A DNA stretch of 64,000 nucleotides from Naegleria lovaniensis (lineage: Eukaryota; Heterolobosea; Eutetramitea; Acrasida; Naegleriidae), in the NCBI RefSeq assembly GCF_003324165.1, contig NW_025407856.1, positions 186,001-250,000 of the forward strand. Direction: 5' to 3'. Below are positions 1-10,525 of the stretch, in pieces. The notes beneath the pieces are model-generated. The model ran no database searches. It was not told the origin of the DNA and worked only from the letters and a program-made list of their open reading frames with translations. Position numbers and translations under genes: made by a program. Position 1 is the stretch's first letter. The number at the start of each line of letters is the position of its first letter.

Positions 1-1
1 T

Positions 2-472
2 GTTGAAGAACGAACACTCTTTGTTGGTAATGTTGGAGATTCAAGAGTTGTATTGTGTAGAAGTGGTGAACCTATTCGATTAACTGTTGATCATCGTCCA
101 AGTGAAATTGATGAACGAAGACGTGTCAAAGATGCAGGTGGTACTATTTATGGTAATCGAGTGAATGCATGTTTAGCAGTGACGAGAGCCATTGGTGATA
201 AATCGTTACATCCCTATGTCATTAGTGATGCAAGTACAATGGTTGTAGATTTAATGTTTGATCGAGATGAATTTATTGTCATTGCATGTGATGGATTGTG
301 GGATTATGTAAGTGAAGAAGAGGTTGTCAAGACTGTTCGATTTGAGAATGATCCTGTACAGGCGAGTATTATTTTGAGAGATTTGGCCTATGATAAGGGT
401 AGTACGGATAATATTTCAGTGATTGTAGTGAGATTTAAACCAAACGTATTACAAGAGTATTTGGATCAGTAA
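2..472 (+). CDS. PP2C-type protein phosphatase, C-terminal part (partial)
   Basis: This is the 3' end of a Mg/Mn-dependent serine/threonine phosphatase of the PPM/PP2C family; its start lies left of the window. The frame is open from base 2. Visible family motifs in order are VGNVGDSR (metal-binding GD), the DHRPS block, the RAIGD block, ACDGLWDY (metal-binding DG) and the final DNISVIVVRF. These cover roughly the last two thirds of a PP2C catalytic domain, and the protein stops soon after it, so there is no long C-terminal extension. Substrate cannot be told. It is followed by a 212 bp spacer with a direct repeat, then a gene on the opposite strand (tail to tail). Confidence 0.9.
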   Translation, partial: VEERTLFVGNVGDSRVVLCRSGEPIRLTVDHRPSEIDERRRVKDAGGTIYGNRVNACLAVTRAIGDKSLHPYVISDASTMVVDLMFDRDEFIVIACDGLWDYVSEEEVVKTVRFENDPVQASIILRDLAYDKGSTDNISVIVVRFKPNVLQEYLDQ

Positions 473-490
473 AAATTGAATGATGTTTTT

Positions 491-584
491 ATAAATTTTG
501 GAGTGTTGTTTTTATGGTAAAGAGTAAATTTTATTGAATACATGCATCAATAAATTTTGGAGTGTTGTTTTTATGGTGAAGAGT
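491..584. repeat. 35 bp direct repeat downstream of the PP2C gene
   Basis: Two copies of a 35 bp unit beginning ATAAATTTTGGAGTGTTG lie at 491-525 and 550-584, 59 bp apart, with a single mismatch (A to G in the TGGTAAAGAG end). They sit in the short gap between the tail-to-tail PP2C and M20 genes, so they probably lie in the 3' untranslated region. Function unknown; a local duplication is the simplest explanation. Confidence 0.85.
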
Positions 585-684
585 TCAATAAATAGTGTAG
601 GGTATATTTATGAAATTGTATGTGTAATTTTTTGGCATGCTTTTAAAAAAGTGTTGAGTAACCCTCACCACTCATCACGTCCAC

Positions 685-2667
685 TTATGGTCTGTCTTTG
701 AGCATTTCATTAGCATTAAGAATAATGGCAGTATACACATTCACAGATTCTAAATAATTTTGTGTACTAATTCTCTCATTGTGTCCATGAATACGAGCGA
801 GATCATCGTGAGCCTTTACAAGTCTCATGGGTAAATAACCATAGGCATAATCACTTAATTTTCTATAGTGCTTGGAATCACTTCCAGCAATAAATAAATA
901 AGGAACTACAAAGACATCAGGTTGCATTTGATGAATGGATTTCTTAATAATATTAAATTCTAAACAATCGTGACATGAGACACGACTGGCTTCATCACAA
1001 TTCTTTGGGAGTGCAGTGACTGTCAGGTTACTCGAGTATGTTGAATCAGTCTTCGTTGCGACATTCAATACGACTTGTTCTAAATGTTTCAATACATCTT
1101 GAATCGAATCATAGGGTGCTAATCGTGTATTCACTAACAAAGTACCTGTAGAAGGTAATACATTTTCAGCAACACCTGCAGAAATGATGGTAGGAGCAAA
1201 TGTGGTCCTCACAACTGCATTGGGTGCACCTCCCACATAACTCAGCACATAATCCAAAAATGGTGCAAAGAGATCCATATTCGCTGCTACTATTTTAAAG
1301 ATCATGGAATTGGATAGAGGTGCTAATTGATGAATCATTCTACGAAGAATTGAGATGTGTGCCTTCATTGGATTGGATTGAATTTGAATCATTGCCTTAC
1401 TCAACATGTGAATACATGAATTTGGTTTTGGCATTGAGGAATGACCTGGTTCACATTGTACTCGAATTTCAAAATTACAAAATCCCTTCTCTGCATTGGC
1501 AACAAATGCTACTGGTGAATGAATGGTTGGAAATTGATGATCTGCAATCATTCCTCCTTCATCTAAAATGAATGAAAATTTTATATTTTTCTTTAAAAAG
1601 TAGGAAGTGACCTTTTTGTAGAAGTGTGTGAGTTGTAGTAGTTGTAGTAGTTGTAGTAGTTGTAATTATGTTGGTGTAATAATACAATTGGTTTTAAATA
1701 TCATCAAACACACCACCAAACTTACCTTCTTTGCACCATGTTCTCCACCAATTTCTTCATCCATTCCAATCACAACATAAATATCTCGATCAGGTTGTTG
1801 TAATAAATTCTCTCTTCGTATTTGATTCAATGCTTCTAGAATTTCATAAACTCCATTTTTGTCATCCAATGAACCACGTCCATATAAATATGTTTGACTG
1901 GTTGAAGAGTCGATGGTACTGCCACTACTACTACTTGAACTACTACTACCCTCATTGACAATCATTCCACTAAAGGGTGGATAGGTCCATTTTGATTCAT
2001 CATTGATGGGAACGACATCGACATGACCTGTGAGCATGATTGGAAGTTTATGATGATGATTATTGGATCGCCAAACAAAGACACGTGCAGCAAGAATAGA
2101 ATCTTCTGAAGGAATGTTACTGGAATGACTATTATTAGTAGAAGTAGAAGTAGAACTAGTAGAAGTATTATTATTAGAATTATTAAAGGACATTTGTCTA
2201 CTAATTTCATGAGTCACTTCTTTTAAAACTGCAGATGGTCCTTCAAAGAGTAATGGAAAATCTTTAAACATTTGATCAAATAATTTTTGAAATATTTCAT
2301 AATCTTTGACATGATGAATGGTTGGAAATTGAATGGCTCTTTGTAATCTGTGAATAGCAGAATTTCTTTCCTTTTCATCCCAATTTAATTGTTGAAAGTG
2401 TTTAGAAGATGAATGATGAATGGATTTTCCTTCTTTGATTCGAGTTTCAAAATCTTGTTGAATATTCCGATTGGATTCTTGAATGAAGAGATAGGTTCTG
2501 ACACTGATCAATCCAATAAGACCAATGCATGCGAATAGAATGATTTGAAAGAGAGTTTTGACAAGTGGTGTTCTGGGTCGAGTGGTGGTTGTGTTCGTAT
2601 TCGCATTGTTGGAATTAGGTGTGGAAGAAGAAGATGAATTCATTTTTTTCAGGGTGGTGTTTTCCAT
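685..2667 (-). CDS. M20 family metallocarboxypeptidase (CPS1/PM20D1-like), membrane-anchored
   Basis: Two exons, 2667..1726 and 1611..685, joined over a 114 nt GT-AG intron, give 622 aa. The join restores the family block (EHGAKK then VTSYFLKKNIKFSFILDEGG), which fixes the acceptor at CAAAAAG before 1611; a nearer AG at 1563 would break frame. M20 zinc and catalytic motifs are present: TGHVDVVP, GRGSLDDKNG, DEEIGG and a late SDSKHY histidine. A single transmembrane segment near residues 35-60 follows a Ser/Asn-rich start, as in yeast vacuolar carboxypeptidase S. The family hydrolyses C-terminal or N-acyl amino acid bonds; here a vacuolar or secretory-pathway peptidase is the likely role. The intron holds 9 bp repeats (AGTTGTAGT on the + strand). 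Confidence 0.88.
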
Positions 2668-3209
2668 GACGAGATGCAGATCCTTATGAGAGCACCAGTC
2701 ATTTCAATTGTGATCATTAAGATTTGGAAAACAGAATGGTCACTACTACCTTACAGTTTTTTACCCATCAGGATTAGTGAGGTTCTAAAACCAATCCTCT
2801 GGTTTCAAAAGGAACATGTCTTCTAATCTCAAACGTTCCATTTCATTTCCACGACACGTTGGCAAGGAACTCCTTCCCAAATTAAAAAAATTCAAACAAA
2901 GCCTTCTTGCTCTGAACCTCATCATTGCATTCGTGGGCCTACACACGTGTAAATTTACATTCGTACTTGCCTGTAGTGTTCGCATTATACCAACTGTCAA
3001 CAAGTTCATCATTAAAACAACCTTCAACAGGTGCTCTTGTTCCGAAAGCTCTTATCTCTCTCAACAACCTTGATCAATCACAACAACAACAACAACCTGA
3101 TCGATCCACCATACACACACACACCCGAAAATCGATCCACCATACACACACCCGAAATTAATTTTATTGTTCCTTGGAATCTATTAAATACATTTATTAT
3201 TATATAAAA
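2668..3209. other. Intergenic region between M20 peptidase and ALIX
   Basis: This 542 bp gap separates two divergent genes and so should hold both promoters. It contains overlapping short open frames on both strands with no recognisable domain, which I do not call. At 3101-3130 and 3132-3158 there is a tandem near-duplicate unit starting TCGATCCACCATACACACAC, differing only by CA-repeat length, next to a (CAA)n tract at 3080-3096. Nothing else stands out. Confidence 0.6.
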
Positions 3210-6113
3210 ATGTCCAACTCGAGTGGTACCACTGCTCCATCCTATTTCAAGCCATTGGAAATTAAAACTCTTCTCACTAAAAAGACAGATCATTTAGATG
3301 TCATAAGACCACTCTCAAAATTCATTTCCATTCAATATGGAGAGAATATTCTCAGAGATTATGAAACACCCATTGCTGCCATTCAACAACGAAGAAATGA
3401 AATGAGAAATCTTCAAGAGAGAAGTGAAGGATCAAGAGATTTGTGTATTAGGTAAGTATTAGAATGTATACATCATTCATATAGTGAGAGTCATTCATTC
3501 ACTTGTATTTTCATAATATACTACTCGCTCGGATCTACTACTTTAATATTTCGTGTATGAACCATTTATATATTATATAACAACAACAACAACAACATGG
3601 ATACTCGTGTATGATAATTTCGTGTATGACTCGATCCAATGGGGGTCTGTACAAATCATGCCTTATTCTCTCTCTCTAATATATATATATCTTCCACCAT
3701 ATATAGATATGCCATGGATGTCATGCAAATGGCCAATCATTTTCCTATTGATACAGGTGTTCAACGTATTCAACTCTCCTTCTCATGGTATGACAGTTTC
3801 TCTCGTGCTCGTACCTCGCAAGGTAATTCCAATTTTGAAATTGCCAATGTCCTATTTAATAGTGCTGTCTTGTCCCATCAATTGGGATGTGCTCAAAATA
3901 GAAATTCTGAAGAAGGATGTCTCGAAGCAGCGAAACATTTCCAAATTGCAGCAGGTCTATTTTCATTTATACAAAAAAAGGTGTGTCCAAGCATTGTTGA
4001 GAAATTGAATACAGATCTCACCACAGAAGTCTTGGAGTGTTTAGTTTTATTATCTTTGGCCAATGCTCAACAATGTATTTGTGAGAAGGCTCATAAAAAG
4101 AATATGAAAATTGCCATTCTCTCTAAACTCTATATGGGTGCATCCAATTCATTTAAATTAGCAGCTGAAGTGATGGATTCAAGTAATACCACAAAGAATT
4201 TGTTTGACAAGTCATGGAAAGCCTATTTGAGATTTTGTCAACACTATTATGAAGCCTTTGCATCTTATTTGATTGCTATTGAATTGCATGAACAAATGAC
4301 CATTGGAAAGGAAATTACTAGAATTATTCATGCTCAGAATTGTTTGGTGGATTGTTCCGAACAGAGTCGATCTATTTCTGGAATGCTAAAAATGGCAATG
4401 GATGAATTGAATACCATTTTAGAAAAACTCTATCAAACCGCTCAACATGAAAATTCAAAGATTTATCATGATCGAGTACCAGAACTCAAAGATTTGGAAC
4501 TTGTTGAAGCAAAGAGTATGGCCAAGATTCAAGAAGTGAATGATCTCTCTGAATTGTTGAAAGAAAAGATTGCAGATCCATTCTTTAATTTATTTCCAAT
4601 TCCAGTCATGGAAGCAAAACAAAAATTTGATGAAAATATCAAAAAGAGAATGAATGAAGTGTTTAGACAAGCACGTGAACATCGTGAATATATTAGAAAT
4701 GAATTGGCTAAATTAGGATTACCAGGCTCTATTATGATGGTTGACCAAAAGAGTGGTTTCCCCGAGGATGTTCATACCAAAATTGCTAAAATCAAACTTG
4801 AAGGAGGTATTCATCGATTGTATGAATTGAAGCAAACCTTGGATGAAATGTCTCAAGAAACCAAAACACAATTAGAATCCATTACAAAGAAATTAGATGA
4901 AGAACAAAAAGAAGATGAAGATTGTAGACTTCAATATGGTGCTAATCGATGGCCAAGATTAGAATCTTCTAAATTAACATTTAATTTAAGAAAACAAATC
5001 TCTGATTATCAACAGAAATTGAAAATTGCCATCAATTCAGATTCTCTCATTGAAAAGAAGATTAATGAGAATTCAGAAGTATTTAAATTAATGGCACTGG
5101 ATCCAAAATCTCTCAATGATAAGATGCCTCAATCTCTTTCTCAAATGATGGAACCATCTTCTCAATTTGGAAAGTCATTTTCTGATCTCAAACTATATTT
5201 AGCACAATTAGATGATATATTAGATCAAGAATTACAAATTGAAACATCCATTGCTAATTCCATCAAATTACAAGATAAGGAAATTGAATTGAAATTACTC
5301 TCTTCTCAATCTAATTTAGAAGCTACTGTTCAACAATTACTCTCTGAACAAGAATCTAAATTTAAAGAATTATTGATTGAATTTCCTCAAAAAGAAAATT
5401 CATATTTACAATCCATTCAAGAATCGAATCGAGTCTTTGAACAACATCGATCTCAAAATTCTCTACAAGCACAACGAGAACAATTATTACAATTTGTTTA
5501 TAATGGAATTAACAAACATCATGAAATTGCATCGAATTTACAAGAAGGTATTACTTTTTATACCACCATGCAAGATATTACTAGAAAATTGATGAATCGA
5601 GTGGATGATTTTATTTTTGCAAGAAAGACTGAGAAACAAGATATCATGTTGAATATTCAACAACAATTGAGTGGTGTCACTATTGATCCACAATATAATT
5701 ACATGTTGGTTACAAGTAGTCAGAGTAGTAGTAGTAATAGTAATAGTTCTGGTACATCAGCAGCAGCAGCAAGTACATCACGAGCAAGTACAATGCAAGG
5801 AGTGAATAGTAGTACTGTAGGTGGTAGTAGTAGTATGGGTACTAGTGGTCAGTCTCAAGTGAACATGAATATTCCAAGAAGTACTTCCATGCCACAACAA
5901 CCTCAATACACTCCCAATGTGTATACTCAACCTCAATACATGCCACAAGGAGGAGGTGCATTTGGACAATATGGTCAAGTTCCACCACCATTCATTCCTC
6001 AACAGCAACAACAACCTTATTACAATCCCAACATGTACCAACAACAGCAACAAACACCTCAATACCAACAACAACCTCAATATCAACAACAACAACCATA
6101 CCGAAGACAATAA
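3210..6113 (+). CDS. ALIX/BRO1-like ESCRT-associated protein
   Basis: Exons 3210..3451 and 3707..6113 (255 nt GT-AG intron) give 882 aa. The split codon AG|A restores IRYAMDVMQM, the early BRO1 helix. The start is the ATG after TATAAAA. Layout: N-terminal BRO1 domain (about 1-370; SYFKPLEIKT, then FSWYDSF, ASNSFKLAAEVM), a long helical V domain (about 380-700), then a low-complexity Ser/Gly stretch and a Pro/Gln/Tyr-rich tail with repeated PQYQQQ and YTQPQYMPQ. This is the standard ALIX/BRO1/PalA plan. The family binds the ESCRT-III protein CHMP4/Snf7 through BRO1 and bridges cargo, ESCRT-I and membrane remodelling in multivesicular body formation and cell division. The gene lies alone, followed by a long gene-poor gap. 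Confidence 0.92.
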
Positions 6114-7445
6114 AGATTTGCTCTGAAACCGAAGAAAATTGACTGAACAAAAATAAAAATTGAAAAAGTTCCCCCAGTATTTCAATCATTTACTATTTGT
6201 TTGAGTATAATGTGAAAGAAAGATGCGATATCTGGGTAAAATATCGATTCTCCAAATTCAGCACAAGTTCTGACAAGAACAACAACAGTGGATCCAGGAA
6301 TTCCATCTCCAACATGCATTTAACGCGTTTCTCTAAGCATATTTGTAATTGATCAATATCTATCTCATGCACTCAATGAACGGTTTTCATCTTGTCACAT
6401 ATTGACTTGATGGAAACCTTAACACTTGCACAATCATTATTAGTTATAAATTAATTGGTAAAGAAAATTTAGAATTTTCAACATGTCTCATCTATTTGGA
6501 ATATATTGAATGAATGAAAAGATATATTCTTTCGAAAAATAATAAACTGCAATATTTACGTCCATTCTTTTACAATACGTCAGAACACTATGCGAAATAA
6601 CATTGTAAGTAATTATCTCGGACTAACACACATCTGAAGTTGTTTCAATAAGAATCATCCAAACATGAATTGTGACAAACCAAGCTCCCGTTTCAACGAA
6701 ATTTGCCTGAGAACATTCATTCAACAATTTTCCGTTAGGCGTAAGATTAATTCTCAGTACACTTATCGTTCTTCTTTTCCCAGATCTTGCCAAACATAAT
6801 TATAAACTTAGAATGTAACCTTTCAGCACCTATTCAATGAGGATACAACCATTTCGTAATTCTTTTCAGGTGAAAGAAGTAACAAGAAATTAAAACGGAA
6901 TAGTTTATTACTGTTACACCAACTACCGAGCCTTATGTTAAGAGCATCATACCATACTATTATATCTGTAAACTATTTTCGTAGAGATTACGCATTAGCT
7001 AGCAAATGGTATCCTAAAATACATGAATGTAACTGGGGTCCGGCACGCTACTGAAGTTACTGACAACTGTTGAACAACAACCACTGGTGCCTGCCAGCCT
7101 TGGGCTGCAGTTGCTGCTGATTTGTTGATATTTTGTACCTTATTGTTTACCTTTCAAGAATGTAAAGTCGAAGTCAATTTTCCGAATGGTGAAAGTTTGA
7201 GTTAGCTTTGCGCAACAACTGAAAAACGTAGTTGCCGAAACCACACAACGGCCTCTCAATTCAAAACAATTTACTCACTCATCCTCAAAATTAAAGATTG
7301 CTTCGTTGTTGGCGATTTGAAAGATGTTGTGCCTAATTTGCTGGACATTTTGTTGATGGGAAGCTGCACACTTTCAGTCAACCCCTTTTTGGCACTAAGC
7401 AGATTTTCCATTGAAAAGCCTCCATGACCCCTACACATCAAAAAA
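6114..7445. other. Long gene-poor intergenic region
   Basis: No open frame of convincing coding character occurs on either strand over 1.33 kb, the longest such gap in the window. Most is AT-rich, but about 7035-7125 is noticeably richer in G and C (around GGGGTCCGGCACGC and GCCTGCCAGCCTTGGG). The latter half could fold locally (CAGC/GCTG and GGCTG/CAGCC complements). I could not match it to tRNA, SRP RNA, U snRNA or RNase P by eye, so no RNA gene is called. Confidence 0.5.
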
Positions 7446-9491
7446 ATGAAATTCTTTCTCCTCTCCGTCATTAGTATTGTATTGCTATTACAATTAGGTT
7501 CTATTTGCTCGGGGAAAGTCGAGAGTCCTTCAAAGCCTATTGGATCTTCTTTCAATCCCGATTATGATCTCTCTTGGATCAAAAGAATATTCGCTTTGAG
7601 CCCAAATCGAAAGGATATTGCCTTAGTCAATGAATACAAATCATTGATGAGCGATGCTGTGCTTTTATGGAAGAAGCCTTTAGGGTCTCACGAATCCTTA
7701 AACAAACTCAAAAGAAACAAAGAAGATCGTAAAATCCTTCAAGATATTCATCAGTTCTTGATTTTTATTAATGATCAAAGCGTTTGCATCCCTTATTTGA
7801 TGGATTACATGCAAAACGTTGAATTTTTTAGTCTTTTCGAGCAATGTATTTCGGAGTGGGTCCGAGATCATTTCATGTTTATCTTTACGAATGAGAGGAT
7901 TCCTAGAGAGACTGATGATTTGAATGCCATTCAAGGTATTGAATTTGGTCTACCTGGGATACCTTCCAAACCACTAATATCTGATGAAGAATCCGTGTTG
8001 GATGATATTCTCGAAGAAGTGCCACATCATGTCCATGATCCATCACCCATTCCAGAAATACTTGATGAAAAGGATGAATTATGGAATGACTTGGACACCA
8101 CTCTATCCTCAGAACTGGAATTACTTTCTGATGAACCAATGACACAACAACATGATGAAGAGAATGTCTTGCTGAAAGAGATGATGGATGAAATGATACA
8201 AGAATCACAACTCATGCTTTCCGATCAGCAGCAAGCCATGGGTGAATCCTCTGATGAGGAACAACCGTATCAAGACGATGTAACGAGTTCAATGATTAAG
8301 GAATTGGAAGAGACCAAACAACATGATGAATCCTTCTTCTTACCTACATCCAACCCACACGACCCTCGAAACGAGGCTTCCAACTCGATCCATTCACTTG
8401 ATCGAAAAGAGAGTTCAGATTGGACTCCTACAAATACTCAACAACAACAACACCACCACCATGATAAGGACTCACAGGCACGCACAGACGACTCGTCTCA
8501 ATTGTTTTCCAGCAGCAGTAGTAATAGTACTAGTGGTGGTGGTGGTGCTGAAGAGGACCAAACTTTGAATTCTCAAATCACTCCTCCCACTCATACTCTC
8601 ACAACATTGAACAACATCCCCCTAGTGCTGCACCCAACAGAAATTCACAACATTTCAACTTGCATCGATTACGTCATTCAAAAATCAAAATTATTTCGAG
8701 CATTTTATAATTTGAATGAAAACATTATGAAAAGTTACAACAAGACACTCTCACTCTTTAAAACCTCAGAATTTTCACTCATTCCATTAATTACAAAATC
8801 TAAAAGGTTATCCAATGAATATTCAGAATCAGTGTTCATGACCAAGACGTATACGAACGCTATTCATAATACATTGAGCGCCATGTCCACCATGGTCACC
8901 ACAACAATACCTACCAATGTATTGATTGGAAGAGGATTTCAAGTACCAGCTCAAACATGCAACGATATTCAACCATTAAGAAATTTCAATTTTAAATTTC
9001 GTTCCGTATGGATTGAACCTTCCAAAAAGAGAGATCCAAACAAGTCTTTTAGAGTCTATTGCGTTTCAGAAAATGATTCACAGAGTTTGATGAAGAGTTC
9101 TTCAAGTTCGAAGCCTCAACACGATACACAACCAAATCGAATGTGGATGTTGGTCGCTAAAAAGGCTTCTTTCCATTCTTTTGGAAATGACACTGCATGT
9201 TCTCCATTTTCATGTAGTTTGAATCGTAACTCATTAGCAGTGTTCGGCCCAAATGCACCATCTCCATTGGCATTTATATCTCTCAGTCCATTTGATGAAG
9301 TATTTGTCAATAACGCAATGACTGCTCGAGTTGTGTTTACTTCAAATCATTTTAGGAATGTAATTTCACACTACGATGTTCATACCTCAATTGGAACACC
9401 AAGAGAGTTCATGACTGCTGTAGCTCAGAAAGTTCCATTCCACACCGAAGCTTTACTATATTTGAATATTGAAAACAAAAACCAAGCATGA
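7446..9491 (+). CDS. Secreted or lumenal protein of unknown function
   Basis: A single-exon gene of 681 aa. The ATG follows an A7 run, the local start context. The first 23 residues (MKFFLLSVISIVLLLQLG then SICSG) form a clear signal peptide, so the protein enters the secretory pathway. Residues about 45-160 form a helical, cysteine-containing region; 170-380 is acidic and low-complexity (Asp/Glu/Ser, a His run and a Gly run); 380-681 is a second folded region with scattered cysteines and hydrophobic strands (for example VFGPNAPSPLAFISL). There is no membrane segment beyond the signal. I recognise no family. It may be a lineage-specific secreted or vacuolar protein. Confidence 0.8.
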   Translation: MKFFLLSVISIVLLLQLGSICSGKVESPSKPIGSSFNPDYDLSWIKRIFALSPNRKDIALVNEYKSLMSDAVLLWKKPLGSHESLNKLKRNKEDRKILQDIHQFLIFINDQSVCIPYLMDYMQNVEFFSLFEQCISEWVRDHFMFIFTNERIPRETDDLNAIQGIEFGLPGIPSKPLISDEESVLDDILEEVPHHVHDPSPIPEILDEKDELWNDLDTTLSSELELLSDEPMTQQHDEENVLLKEMMDEMIQESQLMLSDQQQAMGESSDEEQPYQDDVTSSMIKELEETKQHDESFFLPTSNPHDPRNEASNSIHSLDRKESSDWTPTNTQQQQHHHHDKDSQARTDDSSQLFSSSSSNSTSGGGGAEEDQTLNSQITPPTHTLTTLNNIPLVLHPTEIHNISTCIDYVIQKSKLFRAFYNLNENIMKSYNKTLSLFKTSEFSLIPLITKSKRLSNEYSESVFMTKTYTNAIHNTLSAMSTMVTTTIPTNVLIGRGFQVPAQTCNDIQPLRNFNFKFRSVWIEPSKKRDPNKSFRVYCVSENDSQSLMKSSSSSKPQHDTQPNRMWMLVAKKASFHSFGNDTACSPFSCSLNRNSLAVFGPNAPSPLAFISLSPFDEVFVNNAMTARVVFTSNHFRNVISHYDVHTSIGTPREFMTAVAQKVPFHTEALLYLNIENKNQA

Positions 9492-9562
9492 GCGTGTAAA
9501 TATTGAATTATTGTAGAATAAATTATAAATGAAGAACAAGTGTCATAAACAATTTTAAAAAA

Positions 9563-10382
9563 ATGAAAATCACACAATGCCTTGTCGGAGAGAAAGTTGT
9601 TCTTGTGCCATACTTGAGAGAACATGTCCCCAAGTATCATGAATGGATGCAAAATTCATATATTCAAGAGATGACTGAATCCGAACCGTTGACATTGGAC
9701 GAAGGTGTGTGAACGTTTTTGGAATTTTTTAAAATTCAAAAAAATCAAACCTCTCGAAATTATACATTGGATGATGGTTCAATGAAATCCCATTGATCAA
9801 AAAGAATATGAAATGCAACAAGAGTGGAGAAGAGATGAACAAAAATGTACTTTTATTGTTATTGAAAAGAGTCTAAATCCATATTTTAATTTAATTCAAC
9901 ACAACAACAATGAGAATAGTACTCAAGAAGAGCTTTTAAAAGATTCTGAAAGCCACTCTCTTCTCATGAAATTTATAACTCATGGAATGTGTGGTGATGT
10001 CAATTTATTTTTACATTCTCATTTTGAACCTGAGGAACATCGTGCTGAAATTGAAGTCATGATTGCTGAAGAATCTGCAAGAAGAAAAGGAATTGCAAGT
10101 GAGGCTGTTCAACTCATGATGGAATTTGGTCATTCAGAATTACAATTACAAATATTTGAAGCTAAAATATTAGAAACCAATCATGCATCCATTCAATTAT
10201 TTGAAAATCGATTAAAATTTAAAAGAGTGAAATATCAACAAGTATTTCAAGAATATGTCTTTGAATATCATTACAAGAAGAAGGAAATTCCATCAAGTCA
10301 AGTGGATTGGAATGACACTGTAACCACTCATCAAGGATTGAATTCTCAACAGACTTTTTTATTCAACAACGAATTTCATTAA
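9563..10382 (+). CDS. NAT9: N-acetyltransferase 9-like GNAT protein
   Basis: Exons 9563..9704 and 9805..10382 around a 100 nt intron give 239 aa. The ATG follows A7. Exon 1 carries the NAT9 hallmark VPYLREHVPKYHEWM and SEPLTLDE; exon 2 continues with EYEMQQEWRRDEQKCTFIV, the expected next block. The acetyl-CoA loop region reads ARRKGIASEAVQLMM (R/Q-x-x-G-x-A type), followed by NHASIQLFENRLKFKRV. NAT9 is a conserved GNAT enzyme reported to acetylate tubulin N-terminal regions; a role in microtubule stability is family knowledge, not visible here. A short extra C-terminal tail (about 30 aa) has no match I know. Tail-to-tail with COG8. Confidence 0.88.
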
Positions 10383-10525
10383 ATGTTGAGTAACCAGCGA
10401 TGTGTACATTCCCAACAAGCAAGCTACACCATACACACACCTTAGAAATGTCATTGAAATACACCATGTGGACCATACATATATCACTTCTCTAATACAT
10501 GACATACTCATTTACTGTTCGAAAC

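Noticed and set aside
1562-1611. Splice acceptor at 1563-1564 for the M20 gene
   Set aside because: It breaks the frame and removes the conserved FSFILDEGG block; the AG before 1611 keeps both.
2785-3073. Overlapping open frames of 80-85 codons on both strands between the M20 and ALIX genes
   Set aside because: No recognisable domain, both strands open over the same bases, and they lie where two divergent promoters are expected.
3101-3158. Tandem unit considered as part of a CRISPR or satellite array
   Set aside because: Only two copies differing by CA-repeat length; eukaryotic setting; a simple local duplication.
5778-6189. Frames opposite the ALIX Pro/Gln tail
   Set aside because: Leucine- and valine-rich mirror of CAA/CCA codons; ALIX frame is continuous and has the family tail.
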